In this document: one piece after another, positions 47,429-57,047 of the stretch
Layout: each line of letters begins with the position of its first letter
Numbering within the stretch: the first letter of the stretch is position 1
From: Treponema bryantii
Lineage (GTDB): Bacteria > Spirochaetota > Spirochaetia > Treponematales > Treponemataceae
Direction of reading: 5' to 3'
DNA: 64,000 nucleotides
NCBI RefSeq assembly: GCF_036492245.1
Contig: NZ_AP025286.1
Span: forward strand, 1,302,001 to 1,366,000
Translations under genes and position numbers: made by a program
Notes under the pieces: model-generated
Database searches by the model: none
The model's input: the letters and a program-made list of their open reading frames with translations, nothing else
Told to the model about the DNA's origin: nothing

Positions 47429-47523
47429 TCATCGTTTCCGTTCAAAACGAACACTTCTGAATAATCCGTCCTGTGTGCACGAGAAATCGTCTTACACACT
47501 TCGTAACTTGGTATTGTTAATAA

Positions 47524-47637
47524 TGCTAGTGGCCATAGTGGAGAGGTAATACCCGTTCCCATTCCGAACACGGAAGTCAAGCTCTCTTACGCCGATGATA
47601 CTGGATTTGTTCCGGGAAAGTAGGAAGTCGCTAGCTT
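47524..47637 (+). rRNA. rrf: 5S ribosomal RNA
   Basis: About 114 nt. Contains CCCATTCCGAACACGGAAGT and a closing stem GCTAGT/GCTAGC. It is followed immediately by T7, which probably ends the operon. Exact ends are approximate. Confidence 0.92.
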
Positions 47638-47709
47638 TTTTTATTTAACTGAAATCTAAAAACAAACAGAGCAGCAGAAAGATTTCTACAACATTTATAC
47701 AAAACGTTA

Positions 47710-48429
47710 TTATTCTTTTAATAGATACTTTTCAATAAAATCATCGTTAAATTCATAATTTCTGTAATAATACTTAGTACAATCTTGATTTTTTAATATA
47801 TCCAGGTTTTTATAATTTAGTTCTTTTTTTGAAATGCCTATTAATTCATCAATAAAAACATTTACTTGAGTTGATAATGAATTATTATAATCTACAAAAG
47901 TTGTATAAATTATTTTGTCTTGTTGTACATCAATACCGGATTTAGGAACATTACGAAATATTTTTTTTATAAAATCATCATCTGTGAATAACACAAAATA
48001 ACCATTATATTTATTTGAAATAATAGTTGTATTTTCAATTTGAAATTTAAAACAAGCAGAACCAAAACTTTGTGTTAGTGGAAGTTTATAATAATAGTAT
48101 TCTGTAGATTGGTTATTTATTTCATATGAGTTCAATCTATTCCTTTCTATATCATCTGAAAGGGAGTTAAATAATATTTCCTTCTGCTCCGGTGTTAAAC
48201 TTATTGTAAAACTATTATTTATTGTAAAATTTGACCTTTCTTGAAAAATCCAGTTTCCATCAGAAAGATTTACTTCTTCATCAACTAAAACATCGCAGTC
48301 TGTTTTTGGAAAAATAGGGTCTGTTGAAAATACAAACTGTTGATTAGGGTTTTCCAATTCATGTTGACAGCCAAAAAAGAATATTGTTGAAATTAACAAT
48401 AGCATTGTTGAAATAAATGTTCTTTTCAT
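47710..48429 (-). CDS. Hypothetical lipoprotein
   Basis: The 239-residue protein has a clear lipoprotein signal (IFFFGC-QHE), then an Asn-, Tyr- and Lys-rich sequence with no recognised domain. AAGGAG precedes the ATG. It is noticeably richer in AT than the neighbours and stands alone between the rRNA operon and a GC-rich repeat, as newly acquired genes often do. Function is unknown; a surface or periplasmic lipoprotein is likely. Confidence 0.75.
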   Translation of the reverse strand: MKRTFISTMLLLISTIFFFGCQHELENPNQQFVFSTDPIFPKTDCDVLVDEEVNLSDGNWIFQERSNFTINNSFTISLTPEQKEILFNSLSDDIERNRLNSYEINNQSTEYYYYKLPLTQSFGSACFKFQIENTTIISNKYNGYFVLFTDDDFIKKIFRNVPKSGIDVQQDKIIYTTFVDYNNSLSTQVNVFIDELIGISKKELNYKNLDILKNQDCTKYYYRNYEFNDDFIEKYLLKE

Positions 48430-48514
48430 AATTATTTCTCCTTTTTAAATTATGTTTTTTACATATATCTTAAGTATATATCAGAAAATTAAAAAAAACA
48501 AATTAATTAATTAA

Positions 48515-48632
48515 CGGTGATGTGCGCCAAACATGGAGGGGTGCCGAAGGCAGCCACTGGACTGAGCGCAGCGAGGGAAGAGGCCGAGCGGCAGCGAGCC
48601 CCGGAACGCGTGTTGGACAGTGTTTATGCGCT
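48515..48632. repeat. GC-rich intergenic island with terminal inverted repeats
   Basis: A 118-base block of high GC content lies within very AT-rich sequence. GCGCCAAACA (48524-48533) is partly complementary to TGTTTATGCGC (48621-48631). The interior holds GAGCGCAGCGAGGGAAG and GAGCGGCAGCGAG, which resemble the dispersed GC-rich palindromes of other bacteria. No gene is seen here. Confidence 0.55.
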
Positions 48633-48714
48633 AACTAATTTAAATTTTATTAAAAAAATTTGTTTTCATTAAAATTCTGCATTATAATTTTTTTTATAGC
48701 ATAATGGAGATAGT

Positions 48715-50796
48715 ATGAAAACCAATTCTTTATCTTTTAAAATTGTTTTAAGAATTTCTATTCTTGTTGTTTTTATTTGTGTTCTGATTACTTCTTTTTC
48801 GATTCTGCTGCTTAGACGGGTACAGACAAATCAGGTTGAAAGTACGATGACTAAGGTACGGGATGATGCTGGAAAACTGATGGAGCTTTCTATTAATGCG
48901 TACATCCGCGAGGTAGATACTATTGCGCAGCGGAACGATATCCGCAATATGGACTGGAAAGTTCAGAAGTCTATTCTTAAGATGGAAGCTAAACGAATTG
49001 GATTTGAATCTTTTGAGGTTGGTAATCCGAATGGTATGGCCCATTCTACTCGGGGGGACGATGTCTGGGTAGGTGGCCGGGCATACTACGGAAAAGCACT
49101 GGCTGGAAAATCAAATATTTCTGATATTCTTTATGATGAAAAAATTGAAAAAATGGTAGTTCATGTTTCAAGTCCTTTATATGATGATAAGGGTGATGTA
49201 ATAGGTGTTCTATCTGGAGTTGCCGATGCTGCCTTTATGAATCATATTACTTCATCTATAGATCTGGAATATGATGGATTTATCTTCATTATAAATGATG
49301 CAGGTGAGAAGATTGCCGGTATTAATTATTATGGAAAAAAAGAGCTGGAAAATAATATTCATGATGCTGCTTATGGTCCGAATACAAAATATGGTCAGTT
49401 CCGTGAACTTCAGATTAAGATGATAAATCAGGAAAGTGGTTTTGAGACTTTTGATATGGATGGAAGTTCATACTTTTTAACTTATATCTGCATAAATAAT
49501 GGCGACTGGCATCTTGGAATTATTCAGAATAAAAATCAGGCTCTTGCTGTTCTGTATATGATTTTGTACAGAATGATATTTATTACGCTTGCTTCCATTT
49601 TAGTTGGTTCATTGAGTGGACTTTTGCTTTCGAGAAGTCTTAAACCTTTGCGACAGGTTAGTAAGAATATTGGGGAGATTGCTTCGGGAAAGGCGGATCT
49701 TACTCAACGTATCAACATTAAAACTGAATATGAAATTGGTGAATTAGTTACCGGCTTTAATACCTTTACGGAAAAACTTCAGAGTATTATTAAGGTAATG
49801 AAAGAGTCTAAGAATGCACTGTACCAGGTTGGTGAACTGCTGAATCAGAATACGCATGAAACGCTAACTTCAATTGATACAATCATTGAAAATATTCAAT
49901 CTACTAAAGATGGTACAGCTCATCAGTTTGCGAGTGTAGACCAGACTGCTACGGCTGTTAATGAAATTGCTTCGAATATTGAATCTCTTGAACGAATGGT
50001 AGAAAAACAAAGTGAAAGTGTTAAGACTGCCGGTGAAGCTGTTTCAGAAATGATTAAGAATATTAACAAAGTAAATCTTTCTGTTGAAAAAATGGCTGAG
50101 TCTTATGCAATTCTTGAGGAAAAAGCTCAGAGTGGTGTGCAGAAGCAGGATGATGTAAGTGCAAAGATTGAAATCATGGGTGAGCAGTCAAAAATGCTTG
50201 GAAATGCGAATAAGACTATTCGTGAAATTGCTAGTCAGACAAACCTGCTTGCCATGAATGCGGCAATTGAGGCGGCTCATGCGGGTGATGCCGGTATGGG
50301 ATTCTCGGTTGTTGCTGTTGAAATAAGAAAGCTTTCTGAAACTTCTACTGCTCAATCTAAGGAAATTGGTGAACAGCTTAAGAATATTCAGAACTCAATT
50401 AAGGAAATTATTGAAGCTTCTAATGAATCTCGTCTTGCATTTAATGAGGTTAGTGATGAAATTAAATCAACTGATTATCTGGTAAAAGAAATAGCTGTTG
50501 CTATGGATGAGCAGAACAGTGATTCGGAACAGATTAATCTTTCTCTTGATTCTATGAATAACAGTACGGAAGTTGTAATTTCGGCTGTTAAGGAAATGTC
50601 TGAAGGTAATGCTTCCATTCTTAAGGAGATTCAGAATCTTCAGTCTTCTACTGTTGAACTGAAACAGCATATGGAACAGATGGAAGCTGGTGCAGAAACT
50701 ATCAAGCAGACAGGAAATGCTCTTTCTGATATTTCACAACAGATGTCTGCTTCAATTGATGATATCGGCGGTCAGGTTGATCAGTTCCAGGTTTAA
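48715..50796 (+). CDS. Methyl-accepting chemotaxis protein (Cache sensor)
   Basis: The 693-residue receptor has a first membrane helix (about 12-32), a periplasmic double-Cache-like domain (about 38-270), a second membrane helix (about 278-303), HAMP, and a full signalling domain. The CheA/CheW-contacting hairpin tip [21 protein letters not shown] lies near 503-523. No C-terminal CheR-binding pentapeptide is present. The sixteen-base gap to the following solute-binding lipoprotein suggests that the two form one sensing unit. TATAAT at 48683-48688 may be its promoter. Confidence 0.94.
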   Translation: MKTNSLSFKIVLRISILVVFICVLITSFSILLLRRVQTNQVESTMTKVRDDAGKLMELSINAYIREVDTIAQRNDIRNMDWKVQKSILKMEAKRIGFESFEVGNPNGMAHSTRGDDVWVGGRAYYGKALAGKSNISDILYDEKIEKMVVHVSSPLYDDKGDVIGVLSGVADAAFMNHITSSIDLEYDGFIFIINDAGEKIAGINYYGKKELENNIHDAAYGPNTKYGQFRELQIKMINQESGFETFDMDGSSYFLTYICINNGDWHLGIIQNKNQALAVLYMILYRMIFITLASILVGSLSGLLLSRSLKPLRQVSKNIGEIASGKADLTQRINIKTEYEIGELVTGFNTFTEKLQSIIKVMKESKNALYQVGELLNQNTHETLTSIDTIIENIQSTKDGTAHQFASVDQTATAVNEIASNIESLERMVEKQSESVKTAGEAVSEMIKNINKVNLSVEKMAESYAILEEKAQSGVQKQDDVSAKIEIMGEQSKMLGNANKTIREIASQTNLLAMNAAIEAAHAGDAGMGFSVVAVEIRKLSETSTAQSKEIGEQLKNIQNSIKEIIEASNESRLAFNEVSDEIKSTDYLVKEIAVAMDEQNSDSEQINLSLDSMNNSTEVVISAVKEMSEGNASILKEIQNLQSSTVELKQHMEQMEAGAETIKQTGNALSDISQQMSASIDDIGGQVDQFQV

Positions 50797-50812
50797 GCAG
50801 TGTGTGAGAGGT

Positions 50813-52039
50813 ATGAAAATGAAGAAGAATATAAATAGATTATTGAAGATTTTTGCAGTTCTGATTTCTTTTACTTTTTGTATTACAGGCTGTTCAAAAG
50901 TTAATAATGGTACTGTAGAAGATAATCCAAAAGAAATCCATATCCGTGTATGGGAATCAAAAGATGGAATTGATCAGTTTATAAAATATGCGGGTAGGAC
51001 TTATACGGAAAAGCATCCGAATGTTATAATTGATTATGTATATGTAGAACTTCACGGTGCGGTTGAGACTCTTGAAGTGGATGCTCCTAAAGGTATTGGA
51101 CCAGATATCATTCCAGCTCCTCATGATAATCTTGGTACTCTTGTTTCTAAAAAACTTATTGTTCCAACTGAAAATCCTGATAAGATTTCTAAGCAGGTTC
51201 TTGCTTCCTGTGCAAAAGCGCTTACATACAATAATACTATGTATGGATATCCTGTCAGTGCTGAAACTTATGCTCTTTTCTATAATAAACGTTTGATAAG
51301 TGAGAATGAAGTTCCAAAGACCTGGGAAGAGCTTGTAAAATGGGTGCAGCAATTTAATTCAACACATCCTGGTAAATATGGCTTTGTAATGGATGTTACA
51401 AACGCTTATTACTCAATTCTTTTTGCAACATCCGGTGGAAACCGTTTGTACGGTGAAAGCGGAACCGATGCCAGAAATCCTTGTATGAATACAGCTGAAG
51501 CAGTAAAAGGTATGACGTTTTTCCAGAGCCTGAATAAAGATTTAGGACTACAGGATCTTGAATTAAGTACTGCTGCTTGTGAAGGCTTATTTGCATCTGG
51601 AAATGCGGCTATGTTTATTACTGGCTTATGGAATGTAAAACCTTTTGAACGTGCTGGTATAGATTTTAATGTTGCTGCAATTCCTTCGCTTCCAGGCGAG
51701 AATAAGCCTGCAGCTTCTTTCAGTGGAACCAGAGGAATGTTTGTTACTGCCTGTTCAAAGCATCCGAAAGAAGCTGCTGAATTTGCTGAATATTTGCTTT
51801 CTCCTGAAATGCAGCAGTTCAGATTCCTGTATACAGGAGCTATGCCTTCAATCAATACTACTGTAGACAGTAAGTATATGCCGGGCTTCCTGCATCAGCT
51901 TGATTATGCTTTCCCTATGCCTTCAATTCCTGTAATGGGTAAATTCTGGACTGAGACTTCTACAACTCTTGCCAATATATGGAATGGGGCAGATGTAAAA
52001 ACTGAGCTTGATTTATTAAATAACAAGATAAAAGATTAA
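50813..52039 (+). CDS. Extracellular solute-binding lipoprotein (MalE-like, family 1)
   Basis: The 408-residue protein starts at ATG 50813 after GAGAGG and has a lipoprotein signal (FCITGC-SKV). The body has the family-1 sugar-binding pattern: EIHIRVWESKDG at the start, GPDIIPAPHDNLGTL, NNTMYGYPVSAETYALFYNK, PKTWEELVKWVQQF, AAMFITGLWNV and EAAEFAEYLLSPEMQ. The usual ligands are malto-oligosaccharides or other sugars. No permease or ATPase gene is linked. It follows a chemoreceptor, so it probably delivers ligand to that receptor. Confidence 0.92.
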   Translation: MKMKKNINRLLKIFAVLISFTFCITGCSKVNNGTVEDNPKEIHIRVWESKDGIDQFIKYAGRTYTEKHPNVIIDYVYVELHGAVETLEVDAPKGIGPDIIPAPHDNLGTLVSKKLIVPTENPDKISKQVLASCAKALTYNNTMYGYPVSAETYALFYNKRLISENEVPKTWEELVKWVQQFNSTHPGKYGFVMDVTNAYYSILFATSGGNRLYGESGTDARNPCMNTAEAVKGMTFFQSLNKDLGLQDLELSTAACEGLFASGNAAMFITGLWNVKPFERAGIDFNVAAIPSLPGENKPAASFSGTRGMFVTACSKHPKEAAEFAEYLLSPEMQQFRFLYTGAMPSINTTVDSKYMPGFLHQLDYAFPMPSIPVMGKFWTETSTTLANIWNGADVKTELDLLNNKIKD

Positions 52040-52051
52040 AAGCAAAAACGG

Positions 52052-52080
52052 TTGTCTCATTCCAGATTTTAATGTATAAA
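52052..52080 (+). promoter_or_regulatory. Promoter of the HAD hydrolase gene
   Basis: TTGTCT (52052-52057), 17 bp, TATAAA (52075-52080), then ten bases to ATG 52091 with no ribosome site. Confidence 0.5.
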
Positions 52081-52090
52081 TTGATACATT

Positions 52091-52726
52091 ATGAATAAAT
52101 TTGATGGACTTATCCTTGATGTTGATGGCACAATCTGGAATACAACCGGAATTGTAGCTGAAGCCTGGAATAAAACAATAGACGATAGTTTTCCTCAGGT
52201 ACCTCATGTAACTGCTGATATTCTCAAAGGCCAGTTTGGCAAAACAATGGATGTTATTGCTGACAATCTTTTTGGTGTTCTTTCTGAAGCAGATAAAAAA
52301 GAGCTTATGAAAAAATGCTGTGTAGGAGAGCAGAAAGCTCTTCTGGAAAATACTGTTGATATAACTTACGAAGGTGTACTTCAAACCTTAAATCGGCTTT
52401 ATGAAAAAATCCCTCTCTTTATAGTAAGTAATTGTCAGAGTGGATATATCGAACTTGTAATGAAAAAAAACGGAATTACAAATCTGATTAAAGATATTGA
52501 ATGTTTTGGTAATACAGGAAAATCAAAGGCAGAAAATATAAAACTTGTTGTAAGTCGTAACGGTCTTAAAAATCCGGTTTATGTTGGAGATACACAAGGT
52601 GATTATGATGCCTGTAAACAGGCTGGTGTTCCGTTTATCTGGGCTGCCTATGGTTTTGGCCGCCCAGAAACAGATGATTACTTTAAAAAGATTGAAAGTT
52701 TCTCTGAATTAGAGTCTATTCTGTAA
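52091..52726 (+). CDS. HAD hydrolase, phosphoglycolate phosphatase-like
   Basis: The 211-residue protein has motif I ILDVDGTIW, motif II VSNCQSG, Lys in KSKAENIK, and the acidic motif IV VGDTQGDYDAC. This is the complete HAD phosphatase set, with a helical cap of the Gph/PgmB type. Substrate is not predictable. The last 11 bp overlap the convergent antiporter gene. Confidence 0.88.
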   Translation: MNKFDGLILDVDGTIWNTTGIVAEAWNKTIDDSFPQVPHVTADILKGQFGKTMDVIADNLFGVLSEADKKELMKKCCVGEQKALLENTVDITYEGVLQTLNRLYEKIPLFIVSNCQSGYIELVMKKNGITNLIKDIECFGNTGKSKAENIKLVVSRNGLKNPVYVGDTQGDYDACKQAGVPFIWAAYGFGRPETDDYFKKIESFSELESIL

Positions 52727-53963
52727 TTTCTGAAACTTCAGTTTTTTCAGAGAATGAACGTTTAAGTAAAATAGGCACTACCATTGAAGAAACGATAATC
52801 AGCAGGATTACGGATGTAAAATATTTTGAATCTACGAGTCCTGCTGAAAGTCCTTTTGTAGCTACGATAAGTGCAACTTCACCACGAACCATCATTCCTT
52901 CTCCAATCTGAAGACATTCTTTCCAGTTGAAACCTAGAAGTTTTGAAATTCCACCACAGCCGATAATTTTTGAAAGACAGCCTACAATTACAAATGCGAT
53001 AGAGAACCATAAAAGACTAAGGTTCATTCCAGAAAGATCTGTTTTAAGACCTATGCTCGCAAAGAAAATAGGGCTGAAAATCATGTAAGCATTAATATCG
53101 ATTTTTGATTCCATGTAAGAAGCATCACTAAGACTGCAGAATACAATACCTGCAATATATGCACCTGTGATATCTGCAATTCCAAAAAAGTGTTCTGCAC
53201 AGAAAGCAAAAATCAGAGCAATACCAAGAGCGTAAATCGGGATACGGCGTGAGCGGGGATGTCGTTTGTCATACCAGCGGAAAAGTCTGTATACAATAAA
53301 ACCAGCAACAATTGCACATACAAAGAAGGCGAGGGTCTTTAGGATGATTCCAAGATATCCGCCTTTTCCTGAACTTACACCAAGTACAATTGTAAGTACG
53401 ATAATACCGATTACATCATCAATAATAGCGGCACTTACAATTGTCTGACCAACATCACTCTTGATTTTTCCAAGTTCCTTTAAAACTGCAACTGTAATAC
53501 TAACTGATGTTGCTGTAAGGATTGTTCCGATAAATACGCTCTTGAAAAAGTTAAGGCTTCCCCAGCTGTCAAAACCAAAGAAGAACATCGACATAACAGT
53601 TCCCATGATGAGTGGAACAAATACACCACAGATAGCAATCAGAGTTGCTTTAAAACCAGACTTTACAAGAGATTTGATGTTAGTTCCGAGACCTGCAGAG
53701 AACATGATCAGAATAACACCAATTTCAGACATATAGGAAATAAACTGGTTAGTTTCATTATAGATTACATTTGGATCTGTCTTGCCGAAATTTCTAAAGA
53801 AAGGAATAAAGCGAAGAATGAGACCTGCAACAATCATACCGGCTACCTGAGGTATACCGATTTTCTTTGCAAGAACGCCAAAATATTTGGCTACAATTAC
53901 AATAATACCTACCGAAAGAAGAATGTGCAAAATGATTTCGGTGTTTGGAAGTGTTGAATTCAT
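52716..53963 (-). CDS. Kef/CPA2-type cation:proton antiporter
   Basis: The 415-residue protein has about twelve hydrophobic segments and the CPA signatures IPQVAGMIVAGLILRF, SAGLGTNIKSL, AAIIDDVIGI (paired aspartates of the ion site), and GMMVRGEVALIVA. It probably exchanges Na+ or K+ for protons. There is no TrkA-N domain. AAGGGGGA precedes the ATG. Confidence 0.92.
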   Translation of the reverse strand: MNSTLPNTEIILHILLSVGIIVIVAKYFGVLAKKIGIPQVAGMIVAGLILRFIPFFRNFGKTDPNVIYNETNQFISYMSEIGVILIMFSAGLGTNIKSLVKSGFKATLIAICGVFVPLIMGTVMSMFFFGFDSWGSLNFFKSVFIGTILTATSVSITVAVLKELGKIKSDVGQTIVSAAIIDDVIGIIVLTIVLGVSSGKGGYLGIILKTLAFFVCAIVAGFIVYRLFRWYDKRHPRSRRIPIYALGIALIFAFCAEHFFGIADITGAYIAGIVFCSLSDASYMESKIDINAYMIFSPIFFASIGLKTDLSGMNLSLLWFSIAFVIVGCLSKIIGCGGISKLLGFNWKECLQIGEGMMVRGEVALIVATKGLSAGLVDSKYFTSVILLIIVSSMVVPILLKRSFSEKTEVSEITE

Positions 53964-54071
53964 ATATAAATCCCCCTTATAATAAGAAGATATTTAAAAA
54001 ATTGAATTATTATATATTTAGTACATATTTTATTCAATAGAAGTGTTATAATATTGTTAATAGGAGTATAT

Positions 54072-55121
54072 ATGAAAACAAGTCGAATTCGATTTCTTTT
54101 AATTTCTGTTTTGGTTTTTACTTTGGCATCATGTGCAACAACAGTAAAAGTTAACCTTACTCGACCCGCTGAGCTGGACTTAAATGGTGCCCGTACAATT
54201 GCTGTCTTACCTTTTACACCTTCTCACTATGTAAGAACAGATGATATGTCTATTGGAAAGAAAATTGTAATCAGTACTTTCTATCAGCTTTTTGATATTG
54301 AAGACAAAGATGAACAGCTTGCAATTGATACACTCAGAAGTCAGATAGAACGTGGGCTACTTTCTTCTCCGTACATTAAACTTGTTAGCTCTGATTCTGT
54401 AGAAGCTTCTCTTAGAAAAGGAACGTTGAATCCTGCAGATGTATATCTTACAGGTGAAGTAGTTTATTTTGATGTAAACAATAAACGTTCTGAAGAGAAA
54501 AAAATGGTAAAGGCTGCAAAAGGTGATCAGAAAGCTGAATATCAGATTGTAACTTACTGGAAAAAGGAAGTTAAATTTAAGTTCAGATATACAATTATAG
54601 ACAGCTCAACAAATAAAGTTATTGCAGTTAATTCATTTATTATTGATAATGTCTCTTCAAAATATGAATCTAAAAGCGAACTTCCGGCAAGTTATTATCT
54701 GATAGATGATGATCTTAAGAAGTATGCTTCTCAGATACTTAGAGAACTTCAACCATATGCTGTTGTAAAGTCTATAAAACTGCTTGAACCTAAAACCAAG
54801 GATAAGGCTCTTAAGCAGCGTATGAAAACTGTAGATGAAATGGCAGAAAACTCAAAATTAATTGCAAAGGCATCTGAGGAGTACTCTAAGATTTATGAGG
54901 AAACAGGTCTAGTAGAAGCAGGCTATAATGCTGCAATTCTTCAGGAAGCACTTGGAAATCTTTCAAAGTCAGAGAAGATGATGATGGAAGTATACGAAGC
55001 ACATCCTGACAGTAGAGTAGAAAAAGGATTGTCTGATATCCGTTATGAGATAAAACAGGCACTTCGCCTCAAAAAACAGATAAACGCCACTGAGGCTGAC
55101 GGTGATTTAGACGATTTCTAA
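54072..55121 (+). CDS. CsgG-like lipoprotein with TPR-like tail
   Basis: The 349-residue protein has a lipoprotein signal (LASC-ATT) and an N-terminal CsgG/TolB-like start (ARTIAVLPFTPSHY). A mixed alpha/beta region follows, including VYLTGEVVYFDV, and a C-terminal helical TPR-like region (AGYNAAILQEALGNLSKSEKMMMEVYEAHP). TATAAT at 54047-54052 and AGGAG at 54063-54067 place the start at 54072. It probably acts in outer-membrane secretion or assembly; the exact family is not certain. Confidence 0.72.
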   Translation: MKTSRIRFLLISVLVFTLASCATTVKVNLTRPAELDLNGARTIAVLPFTPSHYVRTDDMSIGKKIVISTFYQLFDIEDKDEQLAIDTLRSQIERGLLSSPYIKLVSSDSVEASLRKGTLNPADVYLTGEVVYFDVNNKRSEEKKMVKAAKGDQKAEYQIVTYWKKEVKFKFRYTIIDSSTNKVIAVNSFIIDNVSSKYESKSELPASYYLIDDDLKKYASQILRELQPYAVVKSIKLLEPKTKDKALKQRMKTVDEMAENSKLIAKASEEYSKIYEETGLVEAGYNAAILQEALGNLSKSEKMMMEVYEAHPDSRVEKGLSDIRYEIKQALRLKKQINATEADGDLDDF

Positions 55122-55124
55122 TTA

Positions 55125-55730
55125 TTAAAAATAAATTTTCCATTTCTCGGTAAGTTCCGCAGCGCTTGTAAAAAGTTCTGCGTGAATACCGAGACTTGCA
55201 GCTGCCGCTACGTTATCCGCCCTATCATCCGTAAAAAAAGTATCCTCCGCGGCGGCCTGCTCAGCTTCAAGAATCAGTTCAAAAAAATGAGGATCGGGTT
55301 TAGCGCAGCCTATTTTGTTTGATGCATAAGTCTGATTAAAGAACGCGTAATCTCCACGCTCCATATGATTTTCCCAATGACTGTCGATTGTATTTGTTCC
55401 GCACACAACACGATGCTTTTTTTTCAACTGCTGAATGAGCTCTACAGTTTCCAGATTTTTTGACGGATGAAAATAAAGGCGGAAAAGATCATTTTCTACC
55501 ACTGGAACATTTTTGTATTTTTCGTCTTTAGACGCAGCAACACGTTCATTAAATTGAGTCCAGAACTGCTGTGGATTTATTTTACCGGTTTGGAAAAGAT
55601 TCCAGATATCATGTTCACCAGATGAACAAAGCTTATAAAAATCTTCTGTTGTAATATTTAATTTCTTGTAAAGCTGGGTAAGCAAGAATGTGTTTGTAAC
55701 AACACCACCCATATCAAAAATAAAAAGCAT
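55125..55730 (-). CDS. HAD-superfamily hydrolase
   Basis: The 201-residue protein opens FIFDMGGVVT (HAD motif I) and contains VCGTNTIDSHW (motif II), KPDPHFF (motif III) and FFTDDRADNVAAA (motif IV). This is a HAD-IA type phosphatase or dehalogenase fold. Substrate is unknown. An upstream ATG would run the reading frame through the divergent methyltransferase promoter; ATG 55730 lies six bases from a CATAAT. Confidence 0.87.
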   Translation of the reverse strand: MLFIFDMGGVVTNTFLLTQLYKKLNITTEDFYKLCSSGEHDIWNLFQTGKINPQQFWTQFNERVAASKDEKYKNVPVVENDLFRLYFHPSKNLETVELIQQLKKKHRVVCGTNTIDSHWENHMERGDYAFFNQTYASNKIGCAKPDPHFFELILEAEQAAAEDTFFTDDRADNVAAAASLGIHAELFTSAAELTEKWKIYF

Positions 55731-55736
55731 ATTCCG

Positions 55737-55765
55737 ATTATGGTGTAATTGTGATGAATAATCAA
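55737..55765 (-). promoter_or_regulatory. Leaderless-type promoter of the HAD gene
   Basis: Minus strand TTGATT (55765-55760), 17 bp, CATAAT (55742-55737), six bases to ATG 55730. It overlaps the divergent promoter on the plus strand. Confidence 0.6.
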
Positions 55766-55777
55766 GTTTGATATAAT
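55749..55777 (+). promoter_or_regulatory. Leaderless-type promoter of the RlmI-like gene
   Basis: TTGTGA (55749-55754), 17 bp, TATAAT (55772-55777), seven bases to ATG 55785. Confidence 0.6.
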
Positions 55778-55784
55778 GTGCCTT

Positions 55785-57047
55785 ATGAGTATGAATAATT
55801 TTCCGAGAGTTTTTCTGAACAGTAAAGAAGAAAAAGAAATCCAGCAGGGATTTCCATGGGTATTTGATAATGAGATTTCTCATGTAAAACACAGAGCCGA
55901 CGAAAAATCAGAATGGAAAAATGAAAGCCTTAAAGAGTGTACTGTTGAAGACGGTAGCACAGTAGAAGTTTATACAAAGGCAGGTGGATTTCTTGGAACC
56001 GGTATTCTCAATAAGAAGTCAAAAATCACTGTGCGTATAATTGGAAGCGACCATGCAGATGTTATTATGGCAGATACAGCCGCTTATTACGAAAAGAAGA
56101 TTCTTGAAGCTTACAATATGCGCCGCATGTTCTATAGCGACAGCGATTCTTACCGTTTGATTTTTGGTGAAGCAGATTTTATTCCAGGTCTTATCAGTGA
56201 ACGTTTTTGTGACGAAAAGGGCCGTGTAATTATTGTTGTACAGTTCCTTTCACTTTCCTGCGAAGTATTCCGTGAGGATATTATTGCAGCACTTAAGAAG
56301 GTATGTAAGCCAGATGCAATCTATGAGAGAAGTGATGCCTCTGTTCGTGATAAGGAAGGTCTTCCTCAGACTGCAGGCTGGATTTTCGGTAAAGGTGAAA
56401 CAGAAATCACTATTGTAGAAAACGGAATTAAGCTTTGTGTTGATATTGCAAACGGACAGAAGACCGGTTACTTCCTTGATCAGAAGTTTAACCGTACTGC
56501 TGCTGCCAGCTTCTGTAAGGGTAAGACTGTTCTTGATACCTTTACTCACACAGGAGCTTTTGGTCTTAATGCATTTAAGAATGGAGCTCGTGAAGTTACT
56601 TCTGTAGATATTTCTCCGGAAGCAGTTGATATGGTAAATCACAACATTGAACTGAACGGCGCGGGTAAGGTAATGAAAGCTGTTTGTGCAGATGTATTTG
56701 ATTTACTTAAACAGTATGAAACTGACGGTCGTAAGTTTGATGTTATTATTCTTGATCCTCCAGCATTTACAAAATCTGCAAAGATGATTGAAAAGGCTTA
56801 TGGCGGATACAAGGAGATTAACCTGCGTGCATTGCGTCTTTTGAATGAAGGCGGCATTCTCGTTACCTGTTCATGTTCTCATTTTATGGAAACAAATATG
56901 TTCTGTGATATGCTTATGCATGCTGCAATGGACAGTCATAAACGAATTCAGATTCTTGAAAAGCGCGGAGCAGGCCCGGATCATCCGGTTCTCTTAGGAT
57001 ATCCAAAATCTGAATACCTTAAATGTGTGGTGTGCCGTGTCCTCTAG
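55785..57047 (+). CDS. RlmI/RlmK-like 23S rRNA methyltransferase (PUA + SAM domain)
   Basis: The 420-residue protein has an N-terminal PUA-like domain (GFPWVFDNEI) and a class I methyltransferase domain. The latter has YFLDQKFNR, VLDTFTHTGAFGLNA (SAM motif I), VTSVDISPEAV, ILDPPAFTK (motif IV), and a late Cys-rich VTCSCSH. RlmI-type enzymes methylate C5 of a cytosine in 23S rRNA. Target assignment is by family only. The start overlaps the miaA gene end-to-end by 23 bp. Confidence 0.9.
   Translation: MSMNNFPRVFLNSKEEKEIQQGFPWVFDNEISHVKHRADEKSEWKNESLKECTVEDGSTVEVYTKAGGFLGTGILNKKSKITVRIIGSDHADVIMADTAAYYEKKILEAYNMRRMFYSDSDSYRLIFGEADFIPGLISERFCDEKGRVIIVVQFLSLSCEVFREDIIAALKKVCKPDAIYERSDASVRDKEGLPQTAGWIFGKGETEITIVENGIKLCVDIANGQKTGYFLDQKFNRTAAASFCKGKTVLDTFTHTGAFGLNAFKNGAREVTSVDISPEAVDMVNHNIELNGAGKVMKAVCADVFDLLKQYETDGRKFDVIILDPPAFTKSAKMIEKAYGGYKEINLRALRLLNEGGILVTCSCSHFMETNMFCDMLMHAAMDSHKRIQILEKRGAGPDHPVLLGYPKSEYLKCVVCRVL

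Noticed and set aside
50690-50812. Upstream extension of the solute-binding lipoprotein
   Set aside because: It overlaps the chemoreceptor gene in another frame; the lipoprotein signal and ribosome site fix the start at 50813.
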